DNA of 64,000 nucleotides from Amycolatopsis aidingensis. GTDB taxonomy: Bacteria > Actinomycetota > Actinomycetes > Mycobacteriales > Pseudonocardiaceae. The stretch lies in the NCBI RefSeq assembly GCF_018885265.1, contig NZ_CP076538.1, positions 124,001 to 188,000 on the forward strand. Direction: 5' to 3'. Position 1 is the stretch's first letter, and every line of letters begins with the position of its first letter. Positions 50,175-58,727 of this stretch are shown piece by piece. Under the pieces are notes generated by a model that was given only the letters and a program-made list of their open reading frames with translations, made no database searches and was not told the origin of the DNA. The position numbers were made by a program, and so were the translations under genes.

Positions 50175-51131
50175 TCAGGCGCAGTGGCAGGCGTAGACCC
50201 AGTGGTGCGGCTGGACCTCCCGCCACTGTGGTTCCTGCTCGCCGCAGGCCGCGGTCGCGTAGGGGCAGCGCGGCCGGAACCGGCAGCCCGGCGGCGGGTG
50301 CATGGCGTCCGGCACATCGCCCTCGAGCCGGATGCGGTCGCGCCCGGTGTGCGCGTCCGGGTCCGGCTCGGGTACCGCCGAGAGCAACGCCCGCGTGTAG
50401 GGATGCCGCGGCCGGTGGTAGATCTCGTCGGCCGCGCCGACCTCCACCAGCTGCCCCAGGTACATGACCCCGATCCGGTCGCAGATGTGGCGCACCACGG
50501 ACAGGTCGTGCGAGATGAACAGGAAGGTCAGGTCCCGTTCCCGTTGCAGCCTGCGGAGCAGGTTGATGATCTGCGCCTGGATGGAAACGTCCAGTGCGGA
50601 CACCGGCTCGTCGGCGACGATGAACTCCGGCTCGACCGCGAGCGCGCGGGCGATCCCGATGCGCTGGCGCTGGCCGCCGGAGAACTCGTGCGGGTAGCGG
50701 CCCGCGTGTTCCCGCTTCAGCCCCACGGTGTCCAGCAGTTCGTGGATCTTCTCCAGCCGGTCCTGCTTGCTCTTCGCGAGCCCGTGGATGTCGATGCCCT
50801 CGGCGATGATGTCGCCGACCATCATGCGCGGGTTGAGCGAGGCCCGCGGATCCTGGAAGATCATCTGGACCTTGCGGTTGTAGTCCCCCGGCTTCGCGCC
50901 GTGCCGGGCGAACACGTCCTGGCCCGCGAAGCGGACCTGCCCTCCGGTCGGTTCGTACAGCCGGACAAGGACCCGGCCGGTGGTGGTCTTGCCGCAGCCG
51001 GATTCGCCCACCAGCCCGAAGGTCTCGCCGCGCGCGATCTCCATGGAGATGCCGTCCACGGCCCGCAGGGTCTGCTTGCCGACCCGGAAGTGCTTGCTCA
51101 GGTCGCGGACCTCGACCAGGGTGTCGGTCAC
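50175..51131 (-). CDS. peptide ABC transporter ATP-binding protein (OppF/DppF type)
   Basis: A 318-residue ATPase. Walker A GESGCGKTTTGR, Q-loop FQDPRASLNPRM, signature SGGQRQRIGIARAL, Walker B FIVADEP and switch His in FISHDLSVV. The C-terminal oligopeptide-type extension with a Cys cluster (GCRFRPRCPYATAACGEQEP) is the Opp/Dpp type iron-sulfur-like motif. It overlaps the upstream gene by GTGA. It is the last gene of the importer operon. Confidence 0.94.
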   Translation of the reverse strand: MTDTLVEVRDLSKHFRVGKQTLRAVDGISMEIARGETFGLVGESGCGKTTTGRVLVRLYEPTGGQVRFAGQDVFARHGAKPGDYNRKVQMIFQDPRASLNPRMMVGDIIAEGIDIHGLAKSKQDRLEKIHELLDTVGLKREHAGRYPHEFSGGQRQRIGIARALAVEPEFIVADEPVSALDVSIQAQIINLLRRLQRERDLTFLFISHDLSVVRHICDRIGVMYLGQLVEVGAADEIYHRPRHPYTRALLSAVPEPDPDAHTGRDRIRLEGDVPDAMHPPPGCRFRPRCPYATAACGEQEPQWREVQPHHWVYACHCA

Positions 51132-52156
51132 CGTGATCCTCCGAACTGCAGCGGCGGCTGCACCTGGGGCGCCAGCGGGTGATGCAGCCAGCACGCCGCG
51201 CCGTGCTCGGCACCGAACCCGGTGTGTTCCGGCATCTCCTCCAGACAGATCTGCATCGCGTATGGGCACCTCGGGTGGTAGGGACAGCCCGCGGGCGGGT
51301 GCAGCGGGTCCGGCGGGGTGCCGGAGATCGGCGCCAGCTCGAGGTCGCGGTCGGCCGTCGGCCGCGGGATGGAGGCCAGCAGCCCCCAGGTGTAGGGCAT
51401 CCGCGGGTCGTGGAAGACGTCCCGCGCACTGCCGGTCTCCACGATCTTCCCGGCGTACATCACCACCACCCGGTGCGCACTGCCTGCCACGACCCCGAGG
51501 TCGTGGGTGATCAGGATGATGGACATGCGCAGCGATCGGCGCAGGTCCTCCAGCAGGTCGAGGATCTGGGCCTGGATGGTGACGTCGAGTGCGGTGGTGG
51601 GTTCGTCGGCGATGAGCACCTCCGGCTCGGCCGCCAGCGCGATGGCGATCACCACCCGTTGCCGCATCCCGCCGGAGAGCTGGTGCGGGTACTGCTTCAG
51701 CCGGGTTTCCGGGCGCGGGATGTGCACCAGCCGGAGCAGTTCCACGGCCCGTTCCCGCGCGGCCGCTCCGGTCAGCCCGAGGTTGGTCCGCAGGCTCTCG
51801 CCGATCTGTTCGCCGATCCGCATGGTGGGGTCGAGTGAGGTCATCGGGTCCTGGAACACCATGGCGATCCGGTTGCCGCGGATCCGGCGCAGCTCCTTCT
51901 CCGGGAGTGTGCACAGGTCGGTGTCGCCCAGCATCGCCGTGCCGCTGGTGATCCGGGCGTTGGGTGGCAGCAGGCCCATCAGGCTCTTCACCGCGACGGA
52001 CTTGCCGGAGCCCGATTCGCCCACCACCGCGAGAGTCTCCCCGCGCCGCAGGTCGAAGGACACGCCGCGCACAGCGTGTACCTTGCCCGCGTAGCTGTCG
52101 AAGGTGACGCCGAGGTCGTTCACCCGCAGCAGCACGTCCTCTTCGGTGCCGTCCAT
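51128..52156 (-). CDS. peptide ABC transporter ATP-binding protein (OppD/DppD type)
   Basis: A 342-residue ATPase with Walker A GESGSGKSVAVKSL, signature SGGMRQRVVIAIAL, Walker B LIADEP and switch His in LITHDLGVV. The C-terminal CPYHPRCPYAMQICLEE is the Dpp-type cysteine motif. The ATG start has GGAGGT at good distance, and 5 bp separate it from the permease gene. It forms the heterodimer with the next ATPase to power peptide import. Confidence 0.94.
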   Translation of the reverse strand: MDGTEEDVLLRVNDLGVTFDSYAGKVHAVRGVSFDLRRGETLAVVGESGSGKSVAVKSLMGLLPPNARITSGTAMLGDTDLCTLPEKELRRIRGNRIAMVFQDPMTSLDPTMRIGEQIGESLRTNLGLTGAAARERAVELLRLVHIPRPETRLKQYPHQLSGGMRQRVVIAIALAAEPEVLIADEPTTALDVTIQAQILDLLEDLRRSLRMSIILITHDLGVVAGSAHRVVVMYAGKIVETGSARDVFHDPRMPYTWGLLASIPRPTADRDLELAPISGTPPDPLHPPAGCPYHPRCPYAMQICLEEMPEHTGFGAEHGAACWLHHPLAPQVQPPLQFGGSR

Positions 52157-52161
52157 TCCGG

Positions 52162-53097
52162 TTACCTCCGCAGCCTCGGGTCCAGCGCGTCCCGTAGCCC
52201 GTCGCCGAGCACCCGGAAGCCGATGGTGAGCACGCTCAGCACGGCGGCGGGAATGATCAGCAGGTACGGGTAGTACTGCATGGTGTCGGCGGCCGAGTTG
52301 ATCAGCGACCCGAGCGAGGCGTCCGGTGGGGAGATCCCGAGGCCGATGAAGCTCAGGAAGGCCTCGAAGAAGATCGCCGAGGGCACGGTGAGCATCAGGT
52401 TGATGATCACCAGATAGAGCACGTTCGGGATCAGGTGCTTGCTGAGCAGCCGCCAGGTCCTGGCGCCGAGCACGCGGGCGGCCAGGAAGAACTCCTCCTC
52501 CTTCAGCCGCAGCACCTGGCCCCGGATCAGGCGTGCCGACGCGGTCCAGCCGGTGATCGTCAGCGCCAGCGTGATGGTCAGGATGCCGGGGCTGAGGAAC
52601 AGCATCACCAGGATCAGCACGACCAGGTTCGGGATCCCGATCACGATCTCCACGATGCGCTGCATGACGTTGTCGACCTTGCCGCCGTAGTAGCCGGAGA
52701 TCGCCCCGTAGAACATGCCGATGCCGAGGTCGATGAAGGCCGCGAGGAAGGCGATGAACAGCGAGACCCTGGTGCCCTCCCAGACGCGGTCCCACATGCT
52801 GCGGCCGAACTTGTCAGTGCCGAACCAGCTGTCCCCTGAGGGGGTGGCGTACTGGTTGCCGAGATCCTGCCCGTATCCGGTGGTGCTGGTGAACAGCGGG
52901 CCGAACAGGGCGAACAGGATGATCAGCGAGATCAGCGTTCCGGCCACGAGTGCCCAGCGGTTGCGCCGCAGCCGCCGCCAGGCGTCCCGCCAGAAACCGA
53001 CGGGTGTGCCGGTCAGTGTCTCGGCCTGGTCCGGGGGCAGTTCGGCGGGCCGGAACCTGTCCGCGGTGCGGCCGGTGCGGTCTTCGCTCGCGGTCAT
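52162..53097 (-). CDS. peptide ABC transporter permease (OppC/DppC type)
   Basis: A 311-residue permease with a long cytoplasmic N-terminus and six helices. The EAA loop is EEEFFLAARVLGARTWRLLSKHLIPN. GTDKFGRSMWDRVWEGTRVSL is the usual DppC periplasmic/loop segment. Second inner-membrane subunit of the importer; 6 bp from the DppB-type gene. Confidence 0.94.
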   Translation of the reverse strand: MTASEDRTGRTADRFRPAELPPDQAETLTGTPVGFWRDAWRRLRRNRWALVAGTLISLIILFALFGPLFTSTTGYGQDLGNQYATPSGDSWFGTDKFGRSMWDRVWEGTRVSLFIAFLAAFIDLGIGMFYGAISGYYGGKVDNVMQRIVEIVIGIPNLVVLILVMLFLSPGILTITLALTITGWTASARLIRGQVLRLKEEEFFLAARVLGARTWRLLSKHLIPNVLYLVIINLMLTVPSAIFFEAFLSFIGLGISPPDASLGSLINSAADTMQYYPYLLIIPAAVLSVLTIGFRVLGDGLRDALDPRLRR

Positions 53098-53103
53098 GGT
53101 CGT

Positions 53104-54030
53104 TCACTCCTTCCCGCGCGCGATGCGGATCCGCGGGTCGACCAGGCCGTACAGCAGGTCCTGGATCAGGTAGGCGAGGACGAAGAAGACCGAGAACATG
53201 ATCGTCACGCCGAGGATCATCGGGTAGTCGTTGACCACGATCGAGGCGATGAACTGCTCCCCGATCCCGGGGACCGCGAACACCTTCTCCACCACCAGCG
53301 TGCCGGTCAGCAGGGCGGCGGCCAGCGGGACGATCACGGTGATCAGCGGGATGAGCGAGTTGCGCAGCACGTGTTTGGCGATCACGACCACCCCGCTGAG
53401 CCCCTTCGCCTTGGCCAGCAGTACGTAGTCCTGGCCGAGTACCTCGAGCATCTCGGTACGGGTGTAGGCGGCAACGGTGGCCATCACCAGGATGCCGAGC
53501 GCGGCCGAGGGCAGGATCGAGTGTTCCCATGACTCGAAGAACGCGATCGGCAGCAGCTCCCACTGGTAGGCGAAGTAGTACTGCAGCAGCGGCGCGAACA
53601 CGAAGGTGGGCACCGAGATGCCCAGCACCGACACCAGCGTGCTGATCCGGTCGCCGATGGAGTTCTGCCGTGCCGCCGAGAACCCGCCGAGCAGGATGCC
53701 GAGGAAGGTGCCGACGACGATGGCCTGCAACCCGACGAACGCCGAAACCGGCAGCCGGTTCATGATGATCTCGGTGATCGGCTGCTGGTTCAGCTGGAAC
53801 GAGGTGCCGAGGTCACCCTGCAGCACGTTGCCCATGTAGCGCAGGTACTGCACCACCAGCGGGTCGTTCAGCCCGTACTTCTCCTCCAGCGCCGCCTTGG
53901 CCTGCGCGGTCAGTTTCGGGTCGTTGAACGGGGTGCCCGGCAGGAACTTCAGCAGGAACCAGGTCACCGTGATGATGATGAGCAGGATGACGGCCGCGTT
54001 CGCGAGCCGCCGCAGCGTGTAACGCAGCAT
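53104..54030 (-). CDS. peptide ABC transporter permease (OppB/DppB type)
   Basis: A 308-residue permease starting MLRYTLRRLANAAVILLIII with six helices. The large external loop carries YGLNDPLVVQYLRYMGNVLQGDLGTSF, the classic DppB sequence, and the EAA loop is EVLGQDYVLLAKAKGLSGVVVIAKHVLRNSL. It pairs with the DppC-type protein and lies 19 bp from the binding-protein gene. Confidence 0.94.
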   Translation of the reverse strand: MLRYTLRRLANAAVILLIIITVTWFLLKFLPGTPFNDPKLTAQAKAALEEKYGLNDPLVVQYLRYMGNVLQGDLGTSFQLNQQPITEIIMNRLPVSAFVGLQAIVVGTFLGILLGGFSAARQNSIGDRISTLVSVLGISVPTFVFAPLLQYYFAYQWELLPIAFFESWEHSILPSAALGILVMATVAAYTRTEMLEVLGQDYVLLAKAKGLSGVVVIAKHVLRNSLIPLITVIVPLAAALLTGTLVVEKVFAVPGIGEQFIASIVVNDYPMILGVTIMFSVFFVLAYLIQDLLYGLVDPRIRIARGKE

Positions 54031-54049
54031 GGTGTGCGCGCCTACCGGG

Positions 54050-55738
54050 TCACTGGCCGCCTTCCAGGCGGGCGTACTTCCAGTCGGGGTCCGGGCCGTA
54101 GGGATGCTTGGTGAAGTCCTGCAGGAAGGGCTTCTTGAGACCGACGACCGCCTCGAAGTACTCCGGTGCCAGCACCGCCTCGTCGAAGAGGATCTTCTCG
54201 GCCTCCAGCATCATCCGCATCCGCTTGGCCTCGTCGGCTTCGCCCTGCGCGCCCTTGACGAGCTGGTCGTAGCGGGCGTTGGAGAAGCCGGTCCGGTTGG
54301 AGCCGGAGTTGGTGAGGAAGTAGGAAAGGAAGGTCATCGGGTCGCCGTAGTCCGCGCCCCAGCCGGAGGCGAAGCTGATCTGGTAGTCGCGCCGTTCGGC
54401 CCGGTCCAGCGCGTTCTCGAAGGTGGTGATCTGGACCTCGGCCTCGATCCCGAGGTGCTCGCGGTACTGCTGCTGGATGAAGGTGATCAGGTCGCGCGCG
54501 GTGCTGCTGTCCTGGGTGAGCAGGGTGATCTGCGGGGTGCGCCCGAGCTCCTGGACGCCCTTGTCCCAGAACTGCTTGGCCTGGCTCGGATCCTGCGGCA
54601 CCAGGTTGCCGCCCGCCTGCCGGAAGGTCTGCCCTTCCGGGCCGGCCATCCCCGGCGGGACGAAGGCGAAGGCGGGTTCGGAGCCGTCCTGCAGCACCTG
54701 CCCGGTCAGCTTCTGCCGGTCGAAGCCGATCATCATGGCCTTGCGGATGTTCTTGTTGGCCATCACCGGGTCTTCCTGGTTCATCACGCCGAAGAAGTGG
54801 GTGAAGGCCACGTAGCGCCAGAACTCGGGGTCGTCCTTGAACCTCGGCACCTGGTCGCCGCTGATCTCGGTGAGGTGCAGCTCGTCCCGTTCGTACAGCT
54901 GCAGCGCGGTGTTCAGGTCCTTGACCAGCTTGAACTCGATCCGCTCGATGGCGACGTTGTCCTTGTCCCAGTACTGGTCGTTCTTGACCATCGTGCCGCC
55001 CGCGGCGGCGTCGTAGTTCTGCATCACGAACGGGCCGTTGTACAGGATGTTCTGTGGTCCGGCCGCGTACTGGTCGCCTTGTTCCTTGACGTAGGCCTCG
55101 TTCTGCGGGAAGTAGGTGGTGAACGCGGTGAGGCTGAGGAAGTACGGCGTGGGGTTGACCAGCGTGACCTTGAGCGTGCGGTCGTCCGGTGCCTCGATGG
55201 CGACCTGGTCGCGGCTACCCTCACCGCTGTTGAACTCGGTGGCGCCCTTGATGACGTCGCCGATGATGTAGGCGTACTCGCTTGCCGTGTCCGGGTCGAG
55301 TGCCCGCAGCCAGGCGAACTTGAAGTCGTGCGAGGTCACCGGGTCGCCGTTGGACCACTTCACCCCTTCGCGGATGGTGAAGGTGTAGGTCAGCTCGTCC
55401 TCGCTGACCTCGGAGCTCTCCGCGACCGCGGGTTGTGGTTGGTCGTCGCGGTCGAGCCGGTAGAGGCCGTCCATGCCGTTGAGCAGGATCTCGAAGGAGC
55501 GCTCGTCGGTGGCCAGTGCCGAGTCGAAGTAGCGGATCTCGGTGCTCAGCCTGCGCAGCAGCGTCTTGCCGCCCTCACCGCCCTGGCCCGATTCCTCGCC
55601 GCCGAAGATGCCGCAGCCGGTGGTGCCGAGCACCGCTGCTCCGGCGACCGCTCCACCGCTCATCCGCAGGAAGCCGCGGCGGCTCAGGCCCGCCTTCCGG
55701 AACGCGTGCTGTATCTCGGCGGGAATCCGCTCGTCCAT
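54050..55738 (-). CDS. peptide ABC transporter substrate-binding lipoprotein (OppA/DppA type)
   Basis: A 562-residue SBP_bac_5 protein. The N-terminus has a twin-arginine signal (SRRGFLRMSGGAVAGAAVL) ending in a lipobox TTGC, so it is a Tat-exported lipoprotein anchored by Cys. The mature domain has the family's EGVKWSNGDPVTSHDFKFAW and TLLTQDSSTARDLITFIQQQ. The ATG at 55738 was chosen because the earlier ATG would give an atypical leader. First gene of the operon; diverges from cydA. Confidence 0.94.
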   Translation of the reverse strand: MDERIPAEIQHAFRKAGLSRRGFLRMSGGAVAGAAVLGTTGCGIFGGEESGQGGEGGKTLLRRLSTEIRYFDSALATDERSFEILLNGMDGLYRLDRDDQPQPAVAESSEVSEDELTYTFTIREGVKWSNGDPVTSHDFKFAWLRALDPDTASEYAYIIGDVIKGATEFNSGEGSRDQVAIEAPDDRTLKVTLVNPTPYFLSLTAFTTYFPQNEAYVKEQGDQYAAGPQNILYNGPFVMQNYDAAAGGTMVKNDQYWDKDNVAIERIEFKLVKDLNTALQLYERDELHLTEISGDQVPRFKDDPEFWRYVAFTHFFGVMNQEDPVMANKNIRKAMMIGFDRQKLTGQVLQDGSEPAFAFVPPGMAGPEGQTFRQAGGNLVPQDPSQAKQFWDKGVQELGRTPQITLLTQDSSTARDLITFIQQQYREHLGIEAEVQITTFENALDRAERRDYQISFASGWGADYGDPMTFLSYFLTNSGSNRTGFSNARYDQLVKGAQGEADEAKRMRMMLEAEKILFDEAVLAPEYFEAVVGLKKPFLQDFTKHPYGPDPDWKYARLEGGQ

Positions 55739-55901
55739 CGTTCGATGCCTCCACCATGTCTCGGCGGTGGCCACCCCGAGCCGGGTCGCGCAGCGCGCAG
55801 GGGTGGCGGCCCGCGGCCACGCTGCCCCGGGATGCGGAGACCGTACTGTGTCAAATGGTTTTTTTCCTGCCGTCTGGCAGTAACGAAAAAATCACAAATA
55901 C

Positions 55902-55925
55902 GGTATTGACTGGTTGATAAATACC
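55902..55925. promoter_or_regulatory. inverted repeat in the peptide-importer/cyd divergent region
   Basis: GGTATT-N12-AATACC with AT-rich flanks, including TTGACT inside the repeat as a possible -35. The 300-bp region 55739-56038 between the divergent peptide-importer and cyd operons is the only strongly AT-rich stretch around it, and this is its most symmetric element. Confidence 0.4.
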
Positions 55926-55971
55926 CGACGACATCCGGCGCGCCCCGGTGACCTTTGGGCGTTCGGGGTCG

Positions 55972-55991
55972 TCGGGACCTAGGTCCTGTCT
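55972..55991. promoter_or_regulatory. DosR/DevR-like dyad upstream of cydA
   Basis: A 20-bp stretch with the perfect palindrome GGACCTAGGTCC matches the DosR consensus TTSGGGACTWWAGTCCCSAA at about 14 of 20 positions. GGGAC half-sites recur at ~55998 and ~56005. It lies 48 bp upstream of the cydA start. It suggests hypoxia- or NO-responsive control, but the match is partial. Confidence 0.4.
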
Positions 55992-56038
55992 TGATCGGGA
56001 CCACGGGACCTGCCTGGACCGCCGCCGCGGGGAGCATC

Positions 56039-57532
56039 GTGATCGGCGTGGAGGTCCTGGAGCTCGCACGGTGGCAGTTCGGAATCACCACCGTCTATCA
56101 CTTTCTGATGGTGCCGCTGACCATCGGGCTGTCCGTGCTGGTCGCGGGCATGCAGACGGCGTGGGTGCGTACCGGTGATCAGCGCTACCTGAAGATGACC
56201 AAGTTCTGGGGCAAGCTGTTGCTGGTCAACTTCGCGATGGGCGTGGTGACCGGCATCGTGCAGGAGTTCCAGTTCGGGATGACCTGGAGCGCCTACTCCC
56301 GCTTCGTCGGCGACGTGTTCGGCGCGCCGCTGGCGATGGAGGGCATCGTCGCCTTCTTCGTCGAGTCCACCTTCCTCGGGCTATGGATCTTCGGCTGGGA
56401 CCGCCTGCCGAAGCGGGTGCACCTGGCCTGTGCGTGGGCGTTCTCGCTGGCGACGGTGGCCTCCGCCTACTTCATCCTGGCCGCGAACTCCTGGATGCAG
56501 CACCCGGTGGGAGTGGAGTTCGTGGACGGCAGGCCGCGGATGAACTCGATCTGGGCGGTGCTGACGAACAACACCGCGCTGGCCGCGATCCCGCACACGG
56601 TGACCGGAGCGTTCGCGGTCGCGGCGGCGTTCCTGGTGGGAATCGCCGGGTGGCACCTGTGGCGCAGGCGGCGGGAGGCCGATGAGCACCGCGCGGTGTG
56701 GCGCTCCTCGCTGCGGCTCGGCGGCTGGGTCGGGGTGGTCGCCTTCGCGGTGCTTGTGGTCACCGGGGATATGCAGGGCAAGCTGATGTTCGAGCAGCAG
56801 CCGATGAAGATGGCCTCGGCGGAGGCGTTGTGCCACACCGAGAAGCCCGCGAGCTTCTCGGTGCTGGCGATCGGCGACGTCGCCGACGCGGACTGCGAGG
56901 ACGTCAAGACGTTCACCGTGCCCGCCTTGCTGTCCTTCCTGGCACACAACGACTTCTCCACCGAGGTGAAGGGGATCCAGGACCTGGTGGGGGAGTACCA
57001 GGAGCGGTACGGCACGAACTACCCGGACGACCCGGCGCTGGGTGAGCTGGCCGGTAAACCGATCGACTACGTGCCGAGCCTGCCGGTCACCTACTGGGGT
57101 TTCCGGATCATGATCGGGTTCGGCGCGCTGTCGGCGGCCGCCGGGGTGCTGGCGCTGTGGGTGACGCGGCGCGGCCGGATCCCGGACGGCAGGTGGTTCC
57201 CGCGGATGCTGCTGCTGGGCATCGTCACGCCGTTCGTGGCCAACATCGCGGGCTGGATCTTCACCGAGATGGGCAGGCAGCCGTTCGTGGTGGTGCCCAA
57301 CCCGACCGGGATCGACGGGGTGTGGATGTTCACCGCGCAGGCGGTGTCCACGATCTCGGCGGGCGAGGTGTGGGCCTCGCTGATCTCGCTGACCGCGGTG
57401 TACGCCGTGCTCGGCATCGTGGAGATCTTCCTGATCCGCAAGTACGTCCGTGGCGGCATCGAGGGCGTGCTGCCCCCACCGCCCGCGGACAAGGACCCCG
57501 ACGACACCGACGCGCTAGCGTTCGCCTACTGA
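56039..57532 (+). CDS. cydA: cytochrome bd oxidase subunit I
   Basis: A 497-residue quinol oxidase subunit with about nine helices. Heme b595/d ligand His21 is in TVYHFLMVPLTIG. GRPRMNSIW and WMQHPVGVEF are family hallmarks, as is GDMQGKLMFEQQPMKMASAEAL (start of the Q-loop, the quinol site). The C-terminal region contains NIAGWIFTEMGRQPF. The Q-loop is of the short type. The GTG start sits 4 bp after GGGGAG. An upstream in-frame extension is possible but not conserved-looking. It reduces O2 at high affinity. Confidence 0.96.
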   Translation: MIGVEVLELARWQFGITTVYHFLMVPLTIGLSVLVAGMQTAWVRTGDQRYLKMTKFWGKLLLVNFAMGVVTGIVQEFQFGMTWSAYSRFVGDVFGAPLAMEGIVAFFVESTFLGLWIFGWDRLPKRVHLACAWAFSLATVASAYFILAANSWMQHPVGVEFVDGRPRMNSIWAVLTNNTALAAIPHTVTGAFAVAAAFLVGIAGWHLWRRRREADEHRAVWRSSLRLGGWVGVVAFAVLVVTGDMQGKLMFEQQPMKMASAEALCHTEKPASFSVLAIGDVADADCEDVKTFTVPALLSFLAHNDFSTEVKGIQDLVGEYQERYGTNYPDDPALGELAGKPIDYVPSLPVTYWGFRIMIGFGALSAAAGVLALWVTRRGRIPDGRWFPRMLLLGIVTPFVANIAGWIFTEMGRQPFVVVPNPTGIDGVWMFTAQAVSTISAGEVWASLISLTAVYAVLGIVEIFLIRKYVRGGIEGVLPPPPADKDPDDTDALAFAY

Positions 57533-57716
57533 AGGGACCGCACATGTCCCCACACAGGCAACCCCCCACCCTTCCCGGGGGTCGGCCCCGGCCCCAGGCT
57601 ACCGGGTTGAGGGCTATCCACGGGGTGTTACCAGCAGGTTGTGGACAACTCGTGGGTTTGTCCCCAGGGTGGGGAAACCTGGTTTCACGTGGCACCACCG
57701 TTCGGGGGCGAGGGTA
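57533..57716. other. cydA-cydB spacer with parS-like and DnaA-box-like sequences
   Basis: 184 bp, unusually long for a cydA-cydB gap. GGTTTCACGTGGCACC at 57681-57696 matches the parS-type sequence TGTTTCACGTGGAACA at 13 of 16 positions. TTGTGGACAA at 57639-57648 contains an exact actinobacterial DnaA box (TTGTCCACA on the minus strand), and CTATCCACG at 57614-57622 is a 7/9 match. A hairpin pairs GGTTT..CCCC with GGGGAAACC at 57655-57679. Individually weak, the cluster is notable. Confidence 0.5.
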
Positions 57717-57717
57717 A
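57544..57717 (+). CDS. possible 57-residue ORF in cydA-cydB spacer
   Basis: ATG with GAAGGGA upstream opens 57 codons, and its stop overlaps the cydB ATG (TAATG). The product is Pro/Gly/Arg-rich with no membrane helix, so it is not a CydX. The frame could be an accident of an insertion placed between the original cydB ribosome-binding site and start codon, with translation through it keeping cydB coupled. Confidence 0.2.
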   Translation: MSPHRQPPTLPGGRPRPQATGLRAIHGVLPAGCGQLVGLSPGWGNLVSRGTTVRGRG

Positions 57718-58727
57718 TGGACCTCGTCACGGTGTGGTTCTGCGTGATCGCCGCCTTCTGGATCGGGTACCTGTTCCTGGAAGGGTTCGATTTCGGGGTC
57801 GGCATGCTGCTACCGGTGCTCGGTAGGGACGACACCGAGCGGCGGGTCATGGTCAACACGATCGGCCCGGTCTGGGACGGCAACGAGGTCTGGCTGATCG
57901 TGGCGGGCGGCGCGATGTTCGCCGCGTTCCCCGGCTGGTACGCCTCCCTGTTCTCCGGGGCCTACCTGCCGCTGCTGGTCCTCCTGCTGGCGCTGATCGG
58001 ACGCGGCGTCGCGTTCGAGTACCGCGGGAAGGTCGACTCGCCGCGATGGCGCCGCACCTGGGACCGGGTGATCATGTTCGGTTCCTGGATCCCGCCGCTC
58101 GGCGTCGGCCTCCTGCTGTCCACCACCGTGCTCGGCCTGCCGCTGGACGCCGAGGGCAACCGCGTCGGCTCGGCCTTCGCGGCCCTGCGCTGGGACACCC
58201 TGCTCGGCGCGGTCGCGCTGGCCGGATTCGCACTGGTACACGGCGCGGCGTTCCTCGCGCTGAAGACCACGGGCGAGCTGCGGGCGCGGGCCCGTGGCCT
58301 GGCCCGCGGGCTGCTGCCGGTGGCGTTGCTGCCCTTGTTCGGGCTGCTCCTGCTGGTGCAGTGGCAACACGGTGCACTGTGGACGGCCGGGACGCTCGCG
58401 GTCGCGGTACTCGCCGCCGCGCTGGCCTGGTGGCGCCTGACCCTGGTCCGGGAGGGCCAGGCGTTCGCCGCGCTGGGGGTGCTGATCGCAGCCGCGGGGG
58501 TGACCCTGTTCGGCGCGCTCTACCCGGACGTCATTCCGTCCACCGTGGACAAAGCGACCTCGCTGACCGCCGCCGAGGCCGCATCGGGCCCGTACACCCT
58601 CCAGGTCATCACCTGGGTCGCCGCGTTCGGCGCTCCCGCGGTGCTGATTTACCAGGGCTGGACCTACTGGGTCTTCCGCAAACGGATCGGCACCCAGCAC
58701 ATTCCGCAGGTGCACGTACCGAAATGA
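57717..58727 (+). CDS. cydB: cytochrome bd oxidase subunit II
   Basis: A 336-residue subunit with about eight helices. The N-terminal WIGYLFLEGFDFGVGMLLPVLG and NTIGPVWDGNEVWLI are the signature CydB sequences; GAYLPLLVLLLALIGRGVAFEYRGKV follows. It stabilises the heme site with CydA. The stop overlaps the next ATG by ATGA, so it is coupled to cydDC. Confidence 0.96.
   Translation: MDLVTVWFCVIAAFWIGYLFLEGFDFGVGMLLPVLGRDDTERRVMVNTIGPVWDGNEVWLIVAGGAMFAAFPGWYASLFSGAYLPLLVLLLALIGRGVAFEYRGKVDSPRWRRTWDRVIMFGSWIPPLGVGLLLSTTVLGLPLDAEGNRVGSAFAALRWDTLLGAVALAGFALVHGAAFLALKTTGELRARARGLARGLLPVALLPLFGLLLLVQWQHGALWTAGTLAVAVLAAALAWWRLTLVREGQAFAALGVLIAAAGVTLFGALYPDVIPSTVDKATSLTAAEAASGPYTLQVITWVAAFGAPAVLIYQGWTYWVFRKRIGTQHIPQVHVPK

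Noticed and set aside
54029..55909. Plus-strand open frame of ~626 codons opposite the peptide-binding protein gene
   Set aside because: Antisense to a clear SBP gene with Tat/lipobox signal; the translation is Val/Leu/Glu-repeat noise.
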